This document shows positions 32,923 to 41,551 of a stretch of DNA of 42,245 bases, in pieces. Each line of letters opens with the position of its first letter. Position 1 is the first letter of the stretch. This DNA comes from an uncultured Lachnospiraceae bacterium. GTDB taxonomy: Bacteria > Bacillota > Clostridia > Lachnospirales > Lachnospiraceae. Under the pieces are notes generated by a model that was not told where the DNA came from, ran no database searches, and saw nothing but the letters and a program-made list of their open reading frames with translations. Where the stretch lies: assembly GCA_946566685.1 (NCBI GenBank), contig CAMNXA010000006.1, forward strand, positions 78,699 to 120,943, read 5' to 3'. The translations under genes and the position numbers were made by a program.

Positions 32923-35097
32923 TCACTCTGCAATACGCTCATAGGTTATCCACTTCATCTCCATCGGTTCCATCTCAAGATGTGTATGCAGTTTGCCCAT
33001 CACATACAGATCCGTATCCCTTGGCTCCTTGGAATTATTGATGACTGCAATTTTGCCTGTTTTTTCAAAAACAGCCAGTTCCGTATCCACATTTGTGACA
33101 TAGAATTTCTTCATCTCCTCTTCCCGGTGCGCAGCATAATAGATTGCCCGCAAAAGGAGTCGGCAGTTCTGCGGTGAATACGGAAGCCCTGCGAAATACA
33201 CGCTTCTGCCTTTCCCGTATTCATTGACTACCAGACGGCTGTATTTCCCGTCCATATTTAGAATCTGATAGTGCTCACCCTGTGCGTAGATGCGGCTTTT
33301 GCCTTCTCCAAAATCAATTTCTCCCGGAATGTCTTCCAGAATAAAATGTTCGTCATTCAGTTCATTGTATTTATCCGTGCTCATGGAAAAGCCCAGTTCC
33401 CTGTCCACTCCCAGTACATCGCTCAACTGGAAATAACGGCCCTGATACTGACAGGCGCTCGGTTCCCCCACGCCGATGAAACCGCCGCCCTCATCCACAA
33501 ACCTGCGGATAGCGCAGACCACCTTTTCATCTTTCCAGTTCTCCGCCCCGCTCCATGAGGTATATGCGTCCCCGGCATTGATGATCACCCTGATCTCCGG
33601 GTCGATTCCGCCTCGTATCTGCTCAAAGTCAATAAAAGCAACATCGATGGGCATGCCGCTGAGACATTCAATCACACCAACGTAAGAATAAATCTCCCTG
33701 TACCACAGGGCATGATGTACCTGATTGGACATCCAGCGCCGGATACTTCCCCAGCAGTTTAGAATGCCAACCTTAAAGGGCGCCGTGTAAGCCGCCGTCC
33801 CATCCATGTTCTGGTGAATCTGGCGGAATTCATCCACAACCTTGCGGATCTGATCGATGAAACCGGGCCATTCGGCCGCCAGCTTCAGATAGCCGCCGTA
33901 CCCAATCCGGTCCAACGGAGAACGCAGGATTGCCCGCCTTGCCTTCAACCAGTTATCCTGAGCCTCCCCGATGGGATCTCCCCCTTCGGTAAATACATCC
34001 GGGAAAAAGTATGGAAGAAGGCGTCCTTCCGTATACTTTACCCCCTTGATATCCGAAATCATCCGCAGTGTAACGCCATCGCCCACGGAGCCCACCACGG
34101 CATCCAGGCCGATATCTTTAAAATACTTACCAAAAGGCTCTGTCCCGATCCAATGGTCCCCCAGGAACATCATCGCTTCCTTGCCATAACTGTGAACGAT
34201 ATCCACCAATTCCTTGGCCAACTTGGAAACCTCGATCTGCTGAAACTCCATAAAATCCCGGAACTCTTTGGACGGTACCCGGAAGGTGGAGTTGTGATAC
34301 CCCTGATCCACAATATATTCCGGCCGGAACGGATAGCCCGCCCATTTCTCAAACTGTTCCAATATATAAGGGCTGACGCTGGCGCTGTAGCCAAACCACT
34401 CCACAAATTTCTCCCGCTTTTTATCATCAAAGGTCAGCGTGAACTGATGGAAGAAGGTGGTAAAGCGCACCACATTGACATGTGGATTTTCCTCGCACCA
34501 TCTCTTCAGTTTATCCTTGACATAACTGCGCGTTTTGGGCTGCCGCACATCATAAGTCAGCTGGTGCGGCGCATCTTTCCAGTCATTGGTAATAAAATTA
34601 TACATATGAACCGGATCCCATATCAGGAATGCAAGGAAACTGACCGTATATTGATGATAGGGAATCGTCTCGATCACAACCTCGCCGGTCTTATCATCGT
34701 ACTCCCATTTCTCTGCCGGCACCACTTCTCCTGTGGTCCTGTCTATGACCTCCCACCAGCGTTTCGGGGAATCAATCGTATTTACCTTAAGCTGCTCCGT
34801 ATGAAATCCTCTCATCAGTTCGATGCGCAGACTCTCTCCCCTTGCCGTTACCCGATCACTGATCAGGTACTCCTGCTGAATCTCCTCAGGATTTTTCATG
34901 GCCCAGTCATTGTCTTTCCTGGTCGTATAATAAGTCGCATAAATCTTGGCATCCTGACTTAACAGTTCTTCCGGCATCGTTGTGCCGTCACAATCCCGCA
35001 GGGCATCCGCGCCAAGCATATTTTTGAGCCGTATCGTCTCATCGACCATATCCACATCCGTAGGCAGAGTCAGCCTGCCTGTATTTTCCAGATTCAT
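32923..35097 (-). CDS. GH112 beta-galactoside phosphorylase (LNB/GNB- or Gal-rhamnose-type)
   Basis: A 724-residue protein typical of GH112 across its length. The catalytic acid is Asp314 in FLGD314HWIGTEPFGKYF, the same place as Asp313 in the bifidobacterial lacto-N-biose phosphorylase. DRIGYGGYLKLAAEWPGF and NCWGSIRRWMSNQVHHAL are family landmarks. It should split Gal-beta-1,3-HexNAc (mucin or milk cores) or Gal-beta-1,4-rhamnose with phosphate, giving galactose 1-phosphate. Which one cannot be told here, and no nahK/galT/galE set is adjacent. No signal peptide: intracellular. ATG 35097 has GGGAGG 10 bp upstream; an in-frame TTG at 35115 is less likely. First gene of the three-gene operon. 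Confidence 0.93.
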   Translation of the reverse strand: MNLENTGRLTLPTDVDMVDETIRLKNMLGADALRDCDGTTMPEELLSQDAKIYATYYTTRKDNDWAMKNPEEIQQEYLISDRVTARGESLRIELMRGFHTEQLKVNTIDSPKRWWEVIDRTTGEVVPAEKWEYDDKTGEVVIETIPYHQYTVSFLAFLIWDPVHMYNFITNDWKDAPHQLTYDVRQPKTRSYVKDKLKRWCEENPHVNVVRFTTFFHQFTLTFDDKKREKFVEWFGYSASVSPYILEQFEKWAGYPFRPEYIVDQGYHNSTFRVPSKEFRDFMEFQQIEVSKLAKELVDIVHSYGKEAMMFLGDHWIGTEPFGKYFKDIGLDAVVGSVGDGVTLRMISDIKGVKYTEGRLLPYFFPDVFTEGGDPIGEAQDNWLKARRAILRSPLDRIGYGGYLKLAAEWPGFIDQIRKVVDEFRQIHQNMDGTAAYTAPFKVGILNCWGSIRRWMSNQVHHALWYREIYSYVGVIECLSGMPIDVAFIDFEQIRGGIDPEIRVIINAGDAYTSWSGAENWKDEKVVCAIRRFVDEGGGFIGVGEPSACQYQGRYFQLSDVLGVDRELGFSMSTDKYNELNDEHFILEDIPGEIDFGEGKSRIYAQGEHYQILNMDGKYSRLVVNEYGKGRSVYFAGLPYSPQNCRLLLRAIYYAAHREEEMKKFYVTNVDTELAVFEKTGKIAVINNSKEPRDTDLYVMGKLHTHLEMEPMEMKWITYERIAE

Positions 35098-35209
35098 CCT
35101 AATAATACCTCCCAATTATCTAACATAACTTAAGCATAATAAAAACAGGCATACGAATCAATCAGATAGTTGCTTTCCATTTTAGAATTATTGTCAACTT
35201 TTTCTCCTA

Positions 35210-35238
35210 TAGACAAGATATATAAAGTACATTACAAT
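35210..35238 (+). promoter_or_regulatory. Promoter of the AraC-family regulator
   Basis: TAGACA (35210-35215), a 17-bp spacer and TACAAT (35233-35238), 36 bp before the ATG at 35275. Confidence 0.65.
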
Positions 35239-35274
35239 ATTATTTAAAGTAAGAACGCAGAAGAGAGGTATCTC

Positions 35275-36165
35275 ATGGGAAATACAAGGCACTCTATCAG
35301 GGACAACGCCCCCTCACCTTTTAACGAACTAAAACTCCTATACGTTTCTACCTCCAAATATGAAGGAGACTGGCAGAGTCTTCTTCACTCACATGCTTTC
35401 TGTGAACTGTTCTATGTAGTGAATGGAAACGGTTTCTTTATCACGGAAGACAAGGAATTTCCGGTACATGAACATGATATGGTCATCATCAGTCCCCATG
35501 TACAGCATACCGAGAAGTCCCTGCACTCGGCACCCCTTGAATATATCGTGCTGGGAATAGACGGTCTGATCTTCTCCTTTGAAAATATTGCCTCCGCCCC
35601 TGACAGTATCCTTTTGCAGACTGCCGCCGGCAATGTATATAAATACAATACTAAAAATTCAAATGTATATGCCTATCTGAACATTATGCTGACGGAGATC
35701 ACTGACAAAGAGGAAAATTTTGAGGCGGTATGCCAGAGTCTTCTGGAAGTGGTCATGCTCTGTATGCTCCGCAACGATCACCTGTCCATTAAACCCAACA
35801 ATACCTCTCTTTTGAACCGGGAATGTGTCCGGATCAAAAATTACCTGGATGCGAACTATATGGAAAACATCACCCTGGATACCCTGGCCCAGCGCTCCCA
35901 TATGAGCAAATATTACCTCGTCCATGCCTTTACCAAATACATGGGCATCTCCCCCATTACCTATCTTCTGCAAAGAAGAATCGAAGAAGGGAAATCTCTG
36001 CTCAGTTCCACCTCCTACTCCATCTCACAGATTTCATCCTTACTGGGCTTCTCTTCACAGTCCTATTTTGCACAGGCTTTCAGAAGGTCTGTCGGACAGA
36101 CACCTGTTCAGTATCGGAATACGTACAGAGGGCAGCCCAGAACAAATACTAACTCAATTTCTTAA
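35275..36165 (+). CDS. AraC-family transcriptional regulator
   Basis: A 296-residue protein. An N-terminal cupin-like sensing domain (LHSHAFCELFYVVNGNGFF; PVHEHDMVIISP) is followed by two helix-turn-helix units at about 190-290 (ITLDTLAQRSHMSKYYLVHAF; ISQISSLLGFSSQSYFAQAF), ending with the family VGQTPVQYR. It probably senses a small sugar and activates transcription. It is divergent from the GH112 operon with 177 bp between, which makes that operon the likely target. Ribosome site GAGAGG lies 7 bp before the ATG. Confidence 0.92.
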   Translation: MGNTRHSIRDNAPSPFNELKLLYVSTSKYEGDWQSLLHSHAFCELFYVVNGNGFFITEDKEFPVHEHDMVIISPHVQHTEKSLHSAPLEYIVLGIDGLIFSFENIASAPDSILLQTAAGNVYKYNTKNSNVYAYLNIMLTEITDKEENFEAVCQSLLEVVMLCMLRNDHLSIKPNNTSLLNRECVRIKNYLDANYMENITLDTLAQRSHMSKYYLVHAFTKYMGISPITYLLQRRIEEGKSLLSSTSYSISQISSLLGFSSQSYFAQAFRRSVGQTPVQYRNTYRGQPRTNTNSIS

Positions 36166-36243
36166 TTAAATATTAATGTTGACAATAAAATAGTAATTCC
36201 AACTTCCTTTATGATAAAATAAACACATTGAGGAGGAGATGAC

Positions 36244-37563
36244 ATGGCATACAATTTACAGGAAGATTGGAATCAGTTTAAGAAAGTTACAACACAGTTA
36301 TGGAATGAGAACCGTTACAGTTCATCCTGCCAGATATGGAATGATGACATGACCAACCTGGTCAACAAATACAAACAGGAAGAAACGGAATGGTACAACA
36401 GCCCTCAGATTACCGAAAACGGATTTATGACGACAACACAGAATCTGTGGTATACCCATTATCTCAATAAAAGGCGGCTTAGGTCACTGGGTTTGACGGC
36501 ACATTATGATTACATAACCCCCACAAAATACGAAAGGGAAGAAAACCATCGCTATCCCTACTGGGATTATCGTCATGATGGAAAGAATCTGATCTGCAAA
36601 ATCAGTGATGAGATGACTTACCGAAAATCCTTCTATGACATGAACCGCTGTGTATGGTCAGATGAAAAGAAAAAAGCATCGGGAGAATACTATATCATCC
36701 AGTCCAGAAGCATGAATGGAAATTATATCTGTCCGAGCTGCGGCTGGGAAGGCCCCCTGGAATGTTTTGTGGATGGCTGTGACTATTGCCAGACCAAATT
36801 CCATATTGAGGACCTGAAGCAGAAGGTCTCCTCCGTATATAATTCGGGAGATTGGACACAACACCGGGACGGCTCTACGATTCATAAAAATTTTGTACCC
36901 ACATATGTGATACTTGGTATCATTGTATTTGTACTTCTGGCAATCGGAATCAATATGGGCGGCAAAATGATGATGTTTACCCCAATACTCGGCATCATTG
37001 TGATGGCAGTGGTCATGTCGTTTTTCGTGGGAAAGAAGGGACAGGAAAGCATGAAAAGCGGCCCCGCCCGGACGAATCAGACACTTGAAAAGATACGCAG
37101 TGTGGACAACCATTTCTCCATGGAGACATTTATCGGAAATCTCTCCAACAAACTGCTCAGTATCTGCTATGCAAATTCGCCGAGGGAGATTGAGGCGTTT
37201 GCCGTGTGCGATACGACACCTTTCATCCAGATGTATTGCGGTGTGATTGATTGTAAACTGTTGGAATGTGTTCTGATGGATTATCACACGGACGGCAATT
37301 TTCAGCATTTACAGGTAAAAGTGGGCATGCTGCTTACCAAATATGAAAACGGCAACGTATACCAGGGGAAGTCATACCTGACGCTTGGTCTTCTCAAAAG
37401 TATCCGTGCACTGACGCAGAGTATCAATGATGTGAATGTATACCGCTGCGATTCCTGCGGTGCGAGTCTGTCCCTGTTAAACGGCGGCAAGTGTGAATAC
37501 TGCGGACAGGGCCTGGATTTAAAGGAATATGACTGGGTGATTGAAGGATATCAACAAACATGA
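36244..37563 (+). CDS. Zinc-ribbon membrane protein of unknown function
   Basis: A 439-residue protein with two zinc ribbons: C163-x2-C166...C179-x2-C182 before, and C402-x2-C405...C417-x2-C420 after, a pair of membrane helices (218-237 and 243-263). The segment 280-395 (SMETFIGNLSNKLLSICYA onward) has a mixed fold that resembles TIM44-like/NTF2-like domains only loosely. The N-terminal part (1-160) is rich in Trp, Tyr and Lys and is not recognised. No signal peptide. Clear GGAGGAG ribosome site. It may organise or handle misfolded or secreted proteins, but no function can be supported. Confidence 0.8.
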   Translation: MAYNLQEDWNQFKKVTTQLWNENRYSSSCQIWNDDMTNLVNKYKQEETEWYNSPQITENGFMTTTQNLWYTHYLNKRRLRSLGLTAHYDYITPTKYEREENHRYPYWDYRHDGKNLICKISDEMTYRKSFYDMNRCVWSDEKKKASGEYYIIQSRSMNGNYICPSCGWEGPLECFVDGCDYCQTKFHIEDLKQKVSSVYNSGDWTQHRDGSTIHKNFVPTYVILGIIVFVLLAIGINMGGKMMMFTPILGIIVMAVVMSFFVGKKGQESMKSGPARTNQTLEKIRSVDNHFSMETFIGNLSNKLLSICYANSPREIEAFAVCDTTPFIQMYCGVIDCKLLECVLMDYHTDGNFQHLQVKVGMLLTKYENGNVYQGKSYLTLGLLKSIRALTQSINDVNVYRCDSCGASLSLLNGGKCEYCGQGLDLKEYDWVIEGYQQT

Positions 37564-37615
37564 ATCTATTACAACATATAATCTTTAAATCGCAATTAAG
37601 CGCGGAGAAGATGGA

Positions 37616-38329
37616 ATGGATTTTCGAAAAACATTTGACAAAATACCGGAATTTTTTGATAAATACAGACCAAGATATTGTAATGAGTTATTCCAGGAAC
37701 TGGAAACAGTATGTGAATTAAATCCTGAAAAGAAAGTACTTGAAATTGGTCCAGGAACGGGTCAGGCGACAGAACCCATATTAAAAATGGGATGTGACTA
37801 CACCGCTATTGAACTGGGGGAAAATTTCACTTCTCTGATGAAAGATAAATTTGGCTGCTATCAGAACTTTCATATCGTAAATGCTGATTTTGAGAAGTAT
37901 GGTTTTCCTGATGATACATATGATTTAGTGTACTCGGCCGCTACAATCCAATGGATCCCTGAACAAATAGCGTTTACGAAAGCATACAGAATGTTGAAGC
38001 CGGGAGGCCGTCTTGCCATGTTTATGACCCGCTCGGATGAGACAAGTGCAAACCCGTCTTTAAAAAGCGAGATTGATAAAGTATATGATAAATACTTCCG
38101 TGTAAAACAAAGATATCATTGTAAACTGAACTATGAAAACGTTCTTAATTACGGATTTGAGAATTTGCAATACAAAGAGTGGAAAAATGTGCGGAAACTG
38201 AACGCAAATGAATATATCTGTTATATCAGCACCCACTGCGAACACATAACTTTAGACGAGCCATATAAATGGATGTATCTTATTTGCAATCCGCAAACAT
38301 GCCTCCACATGCATAATCCAATGTCTTGA
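37616..38329 (+). CDS. SAM-dependent class I methyltransferase, 3' end replaced
   Basis: A 237-residue protein. The methyltransferase core is complete: VLEIGPGTGQAT (motif I, about residues 42-53), IELGENF, FPDDTYDLVYSAATIQW and MLKPGGRLAMF. The tail runs through YISTHCEHITLDEPYK, which in relatives continues for about 30 more residues ending in a strand. Here it switches to WMYLICNPQT, which is the antisense of the overlapping DinB-like gene. I infer a deletion at about 38266-38272 that fused the two 3' ends. The active part remains, so some function is possible; substrate unknown. GGAG lies 9 bp upstream of the ATG. Confidence 0.8.
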   Translation: MDFRKTFDKIPEFFDKYRPRYCNELFQELETVCELNPEKKVLEIGPGTGQATEPILKMGCDYTAIELGENFTSLMKDKFGCYQNFHIVNADFEKYGFPDDTYDLVYSAATIQWIPEQIAFTKAYRMLKPGGRLAMFMTRSDETSANPSLKSEIDKVYDKYFRVKQRYHCKLNYENVLNYGFENLQYKEWKNVRKLNANEYICYISTHCEHITLDEPYKWMYLICNPQTCLHMHNPMS

Positions 38330-38923
38330 AAAAGGCATTTGAAGCAGCCCGCGAACATCTTTGTTACACCAATACTCAATCAGCCAGACTGCGCTCTCAT
38401 CTGAACTTACCACCTGCAGCGATTTCAAATATCCTTTTCTTTCTTCCGATATCTTCCTTTTCAAATCATCATAAGATAGACTTTGCACTATCTGTTCTGT
38501 GCTCTCCTTCACCTCGAGAATATAAGCATAAAGTTCCTGTAGATTGAGCTGCCCTGAAAAATCAGCAATCTGCTGTTTGACAAGTTCATTGCCGGTCGTT
38601 ATGATTGGGGATTGAATCCGCTCCTGATAATTACCTGCGGTAAATACCTGTTTATCCTCGTTTATCAAGATATGCGAAACGATATCTTCAATCCGGAAAA
38701 TATGCCATATGGAATAGGCGATGGTTTTACTGTGATAACCATCTGCATTTATAAAGGGAATCGCGCTGAAATCTTCTCTGCTTAATTTATCCTTAAATGT
38801 TGTCAAAACCTTGTACAACTCATTGCGCAGTTCAAAGAGCATGTGTATGCCGGTTTCGTAAGTGTCCCTTTTTCTGATATGCGCCTGCATGCTTTTATTA
38901 AGTTCAGACCATTCTTTATTCAT
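38252..38923 (-). CDS. DinB-like/DUF664-type helical bundle protein, tail altered
   Basis: A 223-residue helical protein. SKTIAYSIWHIFRIEDIVSHILI (about 65-87) and the C-terminal SRHWIMHVEACLRI give the His pattern of DinB-type four-helix bundles, which bind a metal and are linked to small-molecule thiols or stress. The last residues (HPFIWLV) are antisense of the methyltransferase gene, so its natural C-terminus was lost in the same deletion. It overlaps that gene by 78 bp, tail to tail. Function unknown; family call by pattern. Confidence 0.65.
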   Translation of the reverse strand: MNKEWSELNKSMQAHIRKRDTYETGIHMLFELRNELYKVLTTFKDKLSREDFSAIPFINADGYHSKTIAYSIWHIFRIEDIVSHILINEDKQVFTAGNYQERIQSPIITTGNELVKQQIADFSGQLNLQELYAYILEVKESTEQIVQSLSYDDLKRKISEERKGYLKSLQVVSSDESAVWLIEYWCNKDVRGLLQMPFSRHWIMHVEACLRIANKIHPFIWLV

Positions 38924-38991
38924 GGTAGTCTCCCTTATAGCTGTGACATGAATATTTCCCTTTGTTTATATTCCAATCCATACACCAGTTT

Positions 38992-39984
38992 TTACTCATC
39001 ATCCGTTAATAAAGGCATATTGATCAATTCCTGCAATTTCTTCTGCAATACGTTCTTATCTGGCAATTGAAGTTGATACTCTGCAACCATCATTGGAGAC
39101 AATGTTCTGCTCATAGCGTACTCTACGACTTCATCATCTTTAGATGCACATAAAATCATACCAACACTTGGATTCTCATTTTCCTTTTTTATCTGACGAT
39201 CAAGAGCTTCCAGATAGAAATCCATTTTTGATACATATTCCGGTCTAAATTTCCCAATTTTCAGTTCAAATGCTACAAGACACTGCAATCCTCTATGAAA
39301 GAAAAGTAGATCAATCTTATAATCTTCACCACCTACCTGAACTCTAAATTCTTCGTCAATAAATGTAAAATCCCTACCAACCTCCAAAATAAAGTCTTTC
39401 ATATTTCTAATCAAGCCTTTTCTCAAATCGGCTTCTTTAAATTGAGATGGCAAATCAAGAAATTCTATCACATAAGAATCCAGAAATGGATTTTCCCTCA
39501 ATCCTTTTATTGACTCTGGTAACAGCTTTTTCTTAGACAACATATATCGTTCATAATATCCACTTTCAATTTGCCGAGATAACCCCCGTGCCGAATAATT
39601 TTCTTTTATACAAAGAGTTATATAAAAATGACGTTCTTCAAGCGTTTTTGCCTTGGAAATTATAGCTAGGTGATTTGACCAGCTTATTTGTGACAACAGT
39701 GTTGTCACAAACTCATCATCTGCATAAGTTTCATAAAATTTCTTCATACGATACAGTCCACGCCGGTTAAATCCCTTGATTCCAGGAAATGCATTTTGAA
39801 TCTCTTCTGCTACTGCATCTATATAGGCATCCCCAAATGATACTTTTGCTGATTCTGTGCTCAGGTATTCTCCCACCTTCCAGTACATTTGAATCAGTTC
39901 TTCATTAACTTTTTTCAGAGCATTTTGCCTTGATTGACTTATTATCTGAATGAGGTTACCCACTGTTGAAATATCATTTTTCAA
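38992..39984 (-). CDS. YhcG/DUF1016-type PD-(D/E)XK nuclease-like protein
   Basis: A 330-residue protein. The N-terminal helical DUF1016 part (about 5-160: LYRMKKFYETYADDEF, LSQISWSNHLAIISK, YYERYMLS) is followed by a nuclease core with D225 in KIDLLFFH and E240-L-K242 in VAFELKIGKF, then PSVGMILCASKDD. YhcG-type proteins are widespread, and some are linked to DNA repair or defence loci. The start is TTG 39984 with AAAGGTGG 9 bp upstream; the nearby ATG is out of frame. Two matching palindromes, one over the promoter and one inside codons ~91-99, suggest autoregulation. No restriction-modification genes adjoin it. Confidence 0.87.
   Translation of the reverse strand: MKNDISTVGNLIQIISQSRQNALKKVNEELIQMYWKVGEYLSTESAKVSFGDAYIDAVAEEIQNAFPGIKGFNRRGLYRMKKFYETYADDEFVTTLLSQISWSNHLAIISKAKTLEERHFYITLCIKENYSARGLSRQIESGYYERYMLSKKKLLPESIKGLRENPFLDSYVIEFLDLPSQFKEADLRKGLIRNMKDFILEVGRDFTFIDEEFRVQVGGEDYKIDLLFFHRGLQCLVAFELKIGKFRPEYVSKMDFYLEALDRQIKKENENPSVGMILCASKDDEVVEYAMSRTLSPMMVAEYQLQLPDKNVLQKKLQELINMPLLTDDE
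39687..39711. repeat. Palindrome inside the YhcG-like gene
   Basis: Perfect 11-bp arms TTTGTGACAAC (39687-39697) and GTTGTCACAAA (39701-39711) around AGT. The arms match the palindrome upstream of the same gene at 40007-40029. Confidence 0.7.
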
Positions 39985-40006
39985 AGAAATCTACCACCTT
40001 TCGAAC

Positions 40007-40058
40007 TTGTGCCAACGCCGTTGTCACAAAACATATTCTTTCTTCCTTATAATCCCAA
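40007..40058 (-). promoter_or_regulatory. Promoter with start-site palindrome for the YhcG-like gene
   Basis: On the minus strand TTGGGA (40058-40053), 17 bp, TATGTT (40035-40030). Directly downstream, over the expected start point, lie inverted repeats TTGTGCCAAC (40007-40016) and GTTGTCACAA (40020-40029) around GCC. Candidate operator. The rest of 40059-40255 is AT-rich with no gene seen. Confidence 0.6.
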
Positions 40059-40255
40059 AGATTTCATTCCGAAGCTGTCCAGTAGTCTCCTGCCTGAAAA
40101 CAAACTATTGCGTATTTTGTCCACTTAAATTGTATTATAACGTATATCTTAAAAATATTCTATTACTATTGCCCAAAAACATAATCGTATTTTCAGGGAA
40201 AAAGGTACTGGATATTTTACCATTGACGTAATTTTCTTATTTTGGTAATGTTTAA

Positions 40256-40453
40256 TCAGAGCAGCTGTATACTCAAGTGGATTCTCTATACAAACTTTGC
40301 AAGGTTTGGGGATATACAAAGTATCATCATCCGGCTGTAATCGCAGGCGAAGTGAACTGGGATGCAGAACTTTTCCGGGTTATGCCAGAAATATTGAAAG
40401 CGGCTGATTCGGAGAAAGCAATAGAAACTATTCTTATTCGCACCTCAATATAG
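40256..40453 (+). pseudogene. Gene remnant, C-terminal fragment
   Basis: An open frame of 65 codons that ends at a TAG and has no start codon at its 5' end: SEQLYTQVDSLYKLCKVWGY then HHPAVIAGEVNWDAELFRVM and a helical end (ILKAADSEKAIETILIRTSI). The composition and phrasing look like real protein (conserved-looking AGEVNWDAELFRVMP), but I could not name the family. It is probably the tail of a gene whose front was deleted. Confidence 0.4.
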
Positions 40454-40488
40454 AATATCAAAAATATCAATCAGAAAGGAATGCTGCC

Positions 40489-41016
40489 ATGAATACTATC
40501 ATAGAAAATATGATCACAAGAAGAAGTATACGAAAGTTTAAGCCCGATATGCCACCGCAGGAAACGATCGATGAAATCATTACCGCCGGTACATATGCTG
40601 CTAACAGTGTGGGACGTCAGTCCGCAATTATTGTAGCCGTAACCAATAAGGAACTGCGTGATAAACTGTCCGCAATGAATTGCGAAGTTGGGGGTTGGCA
40701 GCCTGGTTTTGACCCGTTTTATGGTGCGCCTGTCGTGCTGATCGTACTTGCAGAAAAAGACTGGATGAGCCGTATCTATGACGGCAGCCTTGTCATGGGT
40801 AATCTCATGTTAGCGGCGCACTCATTAGGAGTGGGAAGCTGCTGGATACACCGGGCCAAAGAAGAATTTGAAAGCGCAGAAGGAAAAGAAATTCTGCGCT
40901 CATTAGGTATAAACGGGGAATACGAGGGAATAGGGCATTGCGTTATTGGCTATCCTGCTGAACCCCTTCCCGAAGCTGCTCCCCGTAAAGAAAATTTTGT
41001 GTTTTATGCAAAATAA
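40489..41016 (+). CDS. Nitroreductase-family flavoprotein
   Basis: A 175-residue nitroreductase. The N-terminal RRSIRKFKPD (11-20) contacts the FMN phosphate in the family, PDPFYGAPVVLIVLAE-like FDPFYGAPVVLI follows, and GNLMLAAHSLGVGSCWIHRA and IGHCVIGYPAEPLPE are classic segments. As a dimer it would reduce quinones, nitro groups or flavins with NAD(P)H. Two-thirds of the usual length (~220) suggests the short variant common in clostridia. Ribosome site GAAAGGA lies 9 bp before the ATG. Confidence 0.92.
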   Translation: MNTIIENMITRRSIRKFKPDMPPQETIDEIITAGTYAANSVGRQSAIIVAVTNKELRDKLSAMNCEVGGWQPGFDPFYGAPVVLIVLAEKDWMSRIYDGSLVMGNLMLAAHSLGVGSCWIHRAKEEFESAEGKEILRSLGINGEYEGIGHCVIGYPAEPLPEAAPRKENFVFYAK

Positions 41017-41084
41017 AAAACAGACGGGTGTCACTATTATAGTGCCAACCATTTTATAAGTAACTGGAAAATTGCACAGTATTG

Positions 41085-41453
41085 TTATTGTGTTTCTGTC
41101 AATTTCTGGATTGCTTCTTCTTTGGTTGGCACAAAAAAGAAGTCACTACCATTATTGGACTCATAAATAAAGTCTTTTAATGGTTTGCTTGTATATTGTG
41201 AATAATCCCCATAAATGGCAATTCTGACATGATAATTGATAAACTTTTGAAGTATTTCGCCTGCCATGCCGCTGCTGAGAACAAAAAATTTCTCACACAC
41301 TGCCGATTTACTGATTACTATATTTGCTGCACCTGTTTCATACTTAACAGTCATAGCCAGATCTAAAGCAGATTGCGTATCAACAATCAATTCTTCTTCA
41401 CTGGAAATAACTGCAATATCTGTTCCATTGTCTTTCAAGTGTTCAATATTCAT
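41085..41453 (-). CDS. DUF4180 domain protein
   Basis: A 122-residue cytoplasmic protein matching DUF4180 over its full length: KFFVLSSGMAGEILQKFINY, RIAIYGDYSQYTSKPLKDFI, YESNNGSDFFFV. The alpha/beta pattern suggests a single small domain. No function is known. AGGAGG lies 6 bp before the ATG and a good promoter is at 41503-41531. Confidence 0.87.
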   Translation of the reverse strand: MNIEHLKDNGTDIAVISSEEELIVDTQSALDLAMTVKYETGAANIVISKSAVCEKFFVLSSGMAGEILQKFINYHVRIAIYGDYSQYTSKPLKDFIYESNNGSDFFFVPTKEEAIQKLTETQ

Positions 41454-41472
41454 AATGTCCTCCTAAACCTCA

Positions 41473-41531
41473 TTTGCAGTGCAAATTTCCAGTTAAGGCC
41501 ATATTCTACTTGTAAAACAATAGTTTGTCAA
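41473..41531 (-). promoter_or_regulatory. Promoter and palindrome of the DUF4180 gene
   Basis: TTGACA (41531-41526), a 17-bp spacer, TAGAAT (41508-41503). In the leader lies the palindrome TTTGC-AGT-GCAAA (about 41473-41485), a possible operator. Confidence 0.6.
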
Positions 41532-41551
41532 GTGTTGCTTAGGTTACCAGT

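Noticed and set aside
33814..34962. 382-codon open frame on the plus strand
   Set aside because: Antisense shadow of the well-supported GH112 gene.
41017..41084. Hairpin after the nitroreductase gene as terminator
   Set aside because: The stem (CACTAT/ATAGTG) is short and no clear T run follows.
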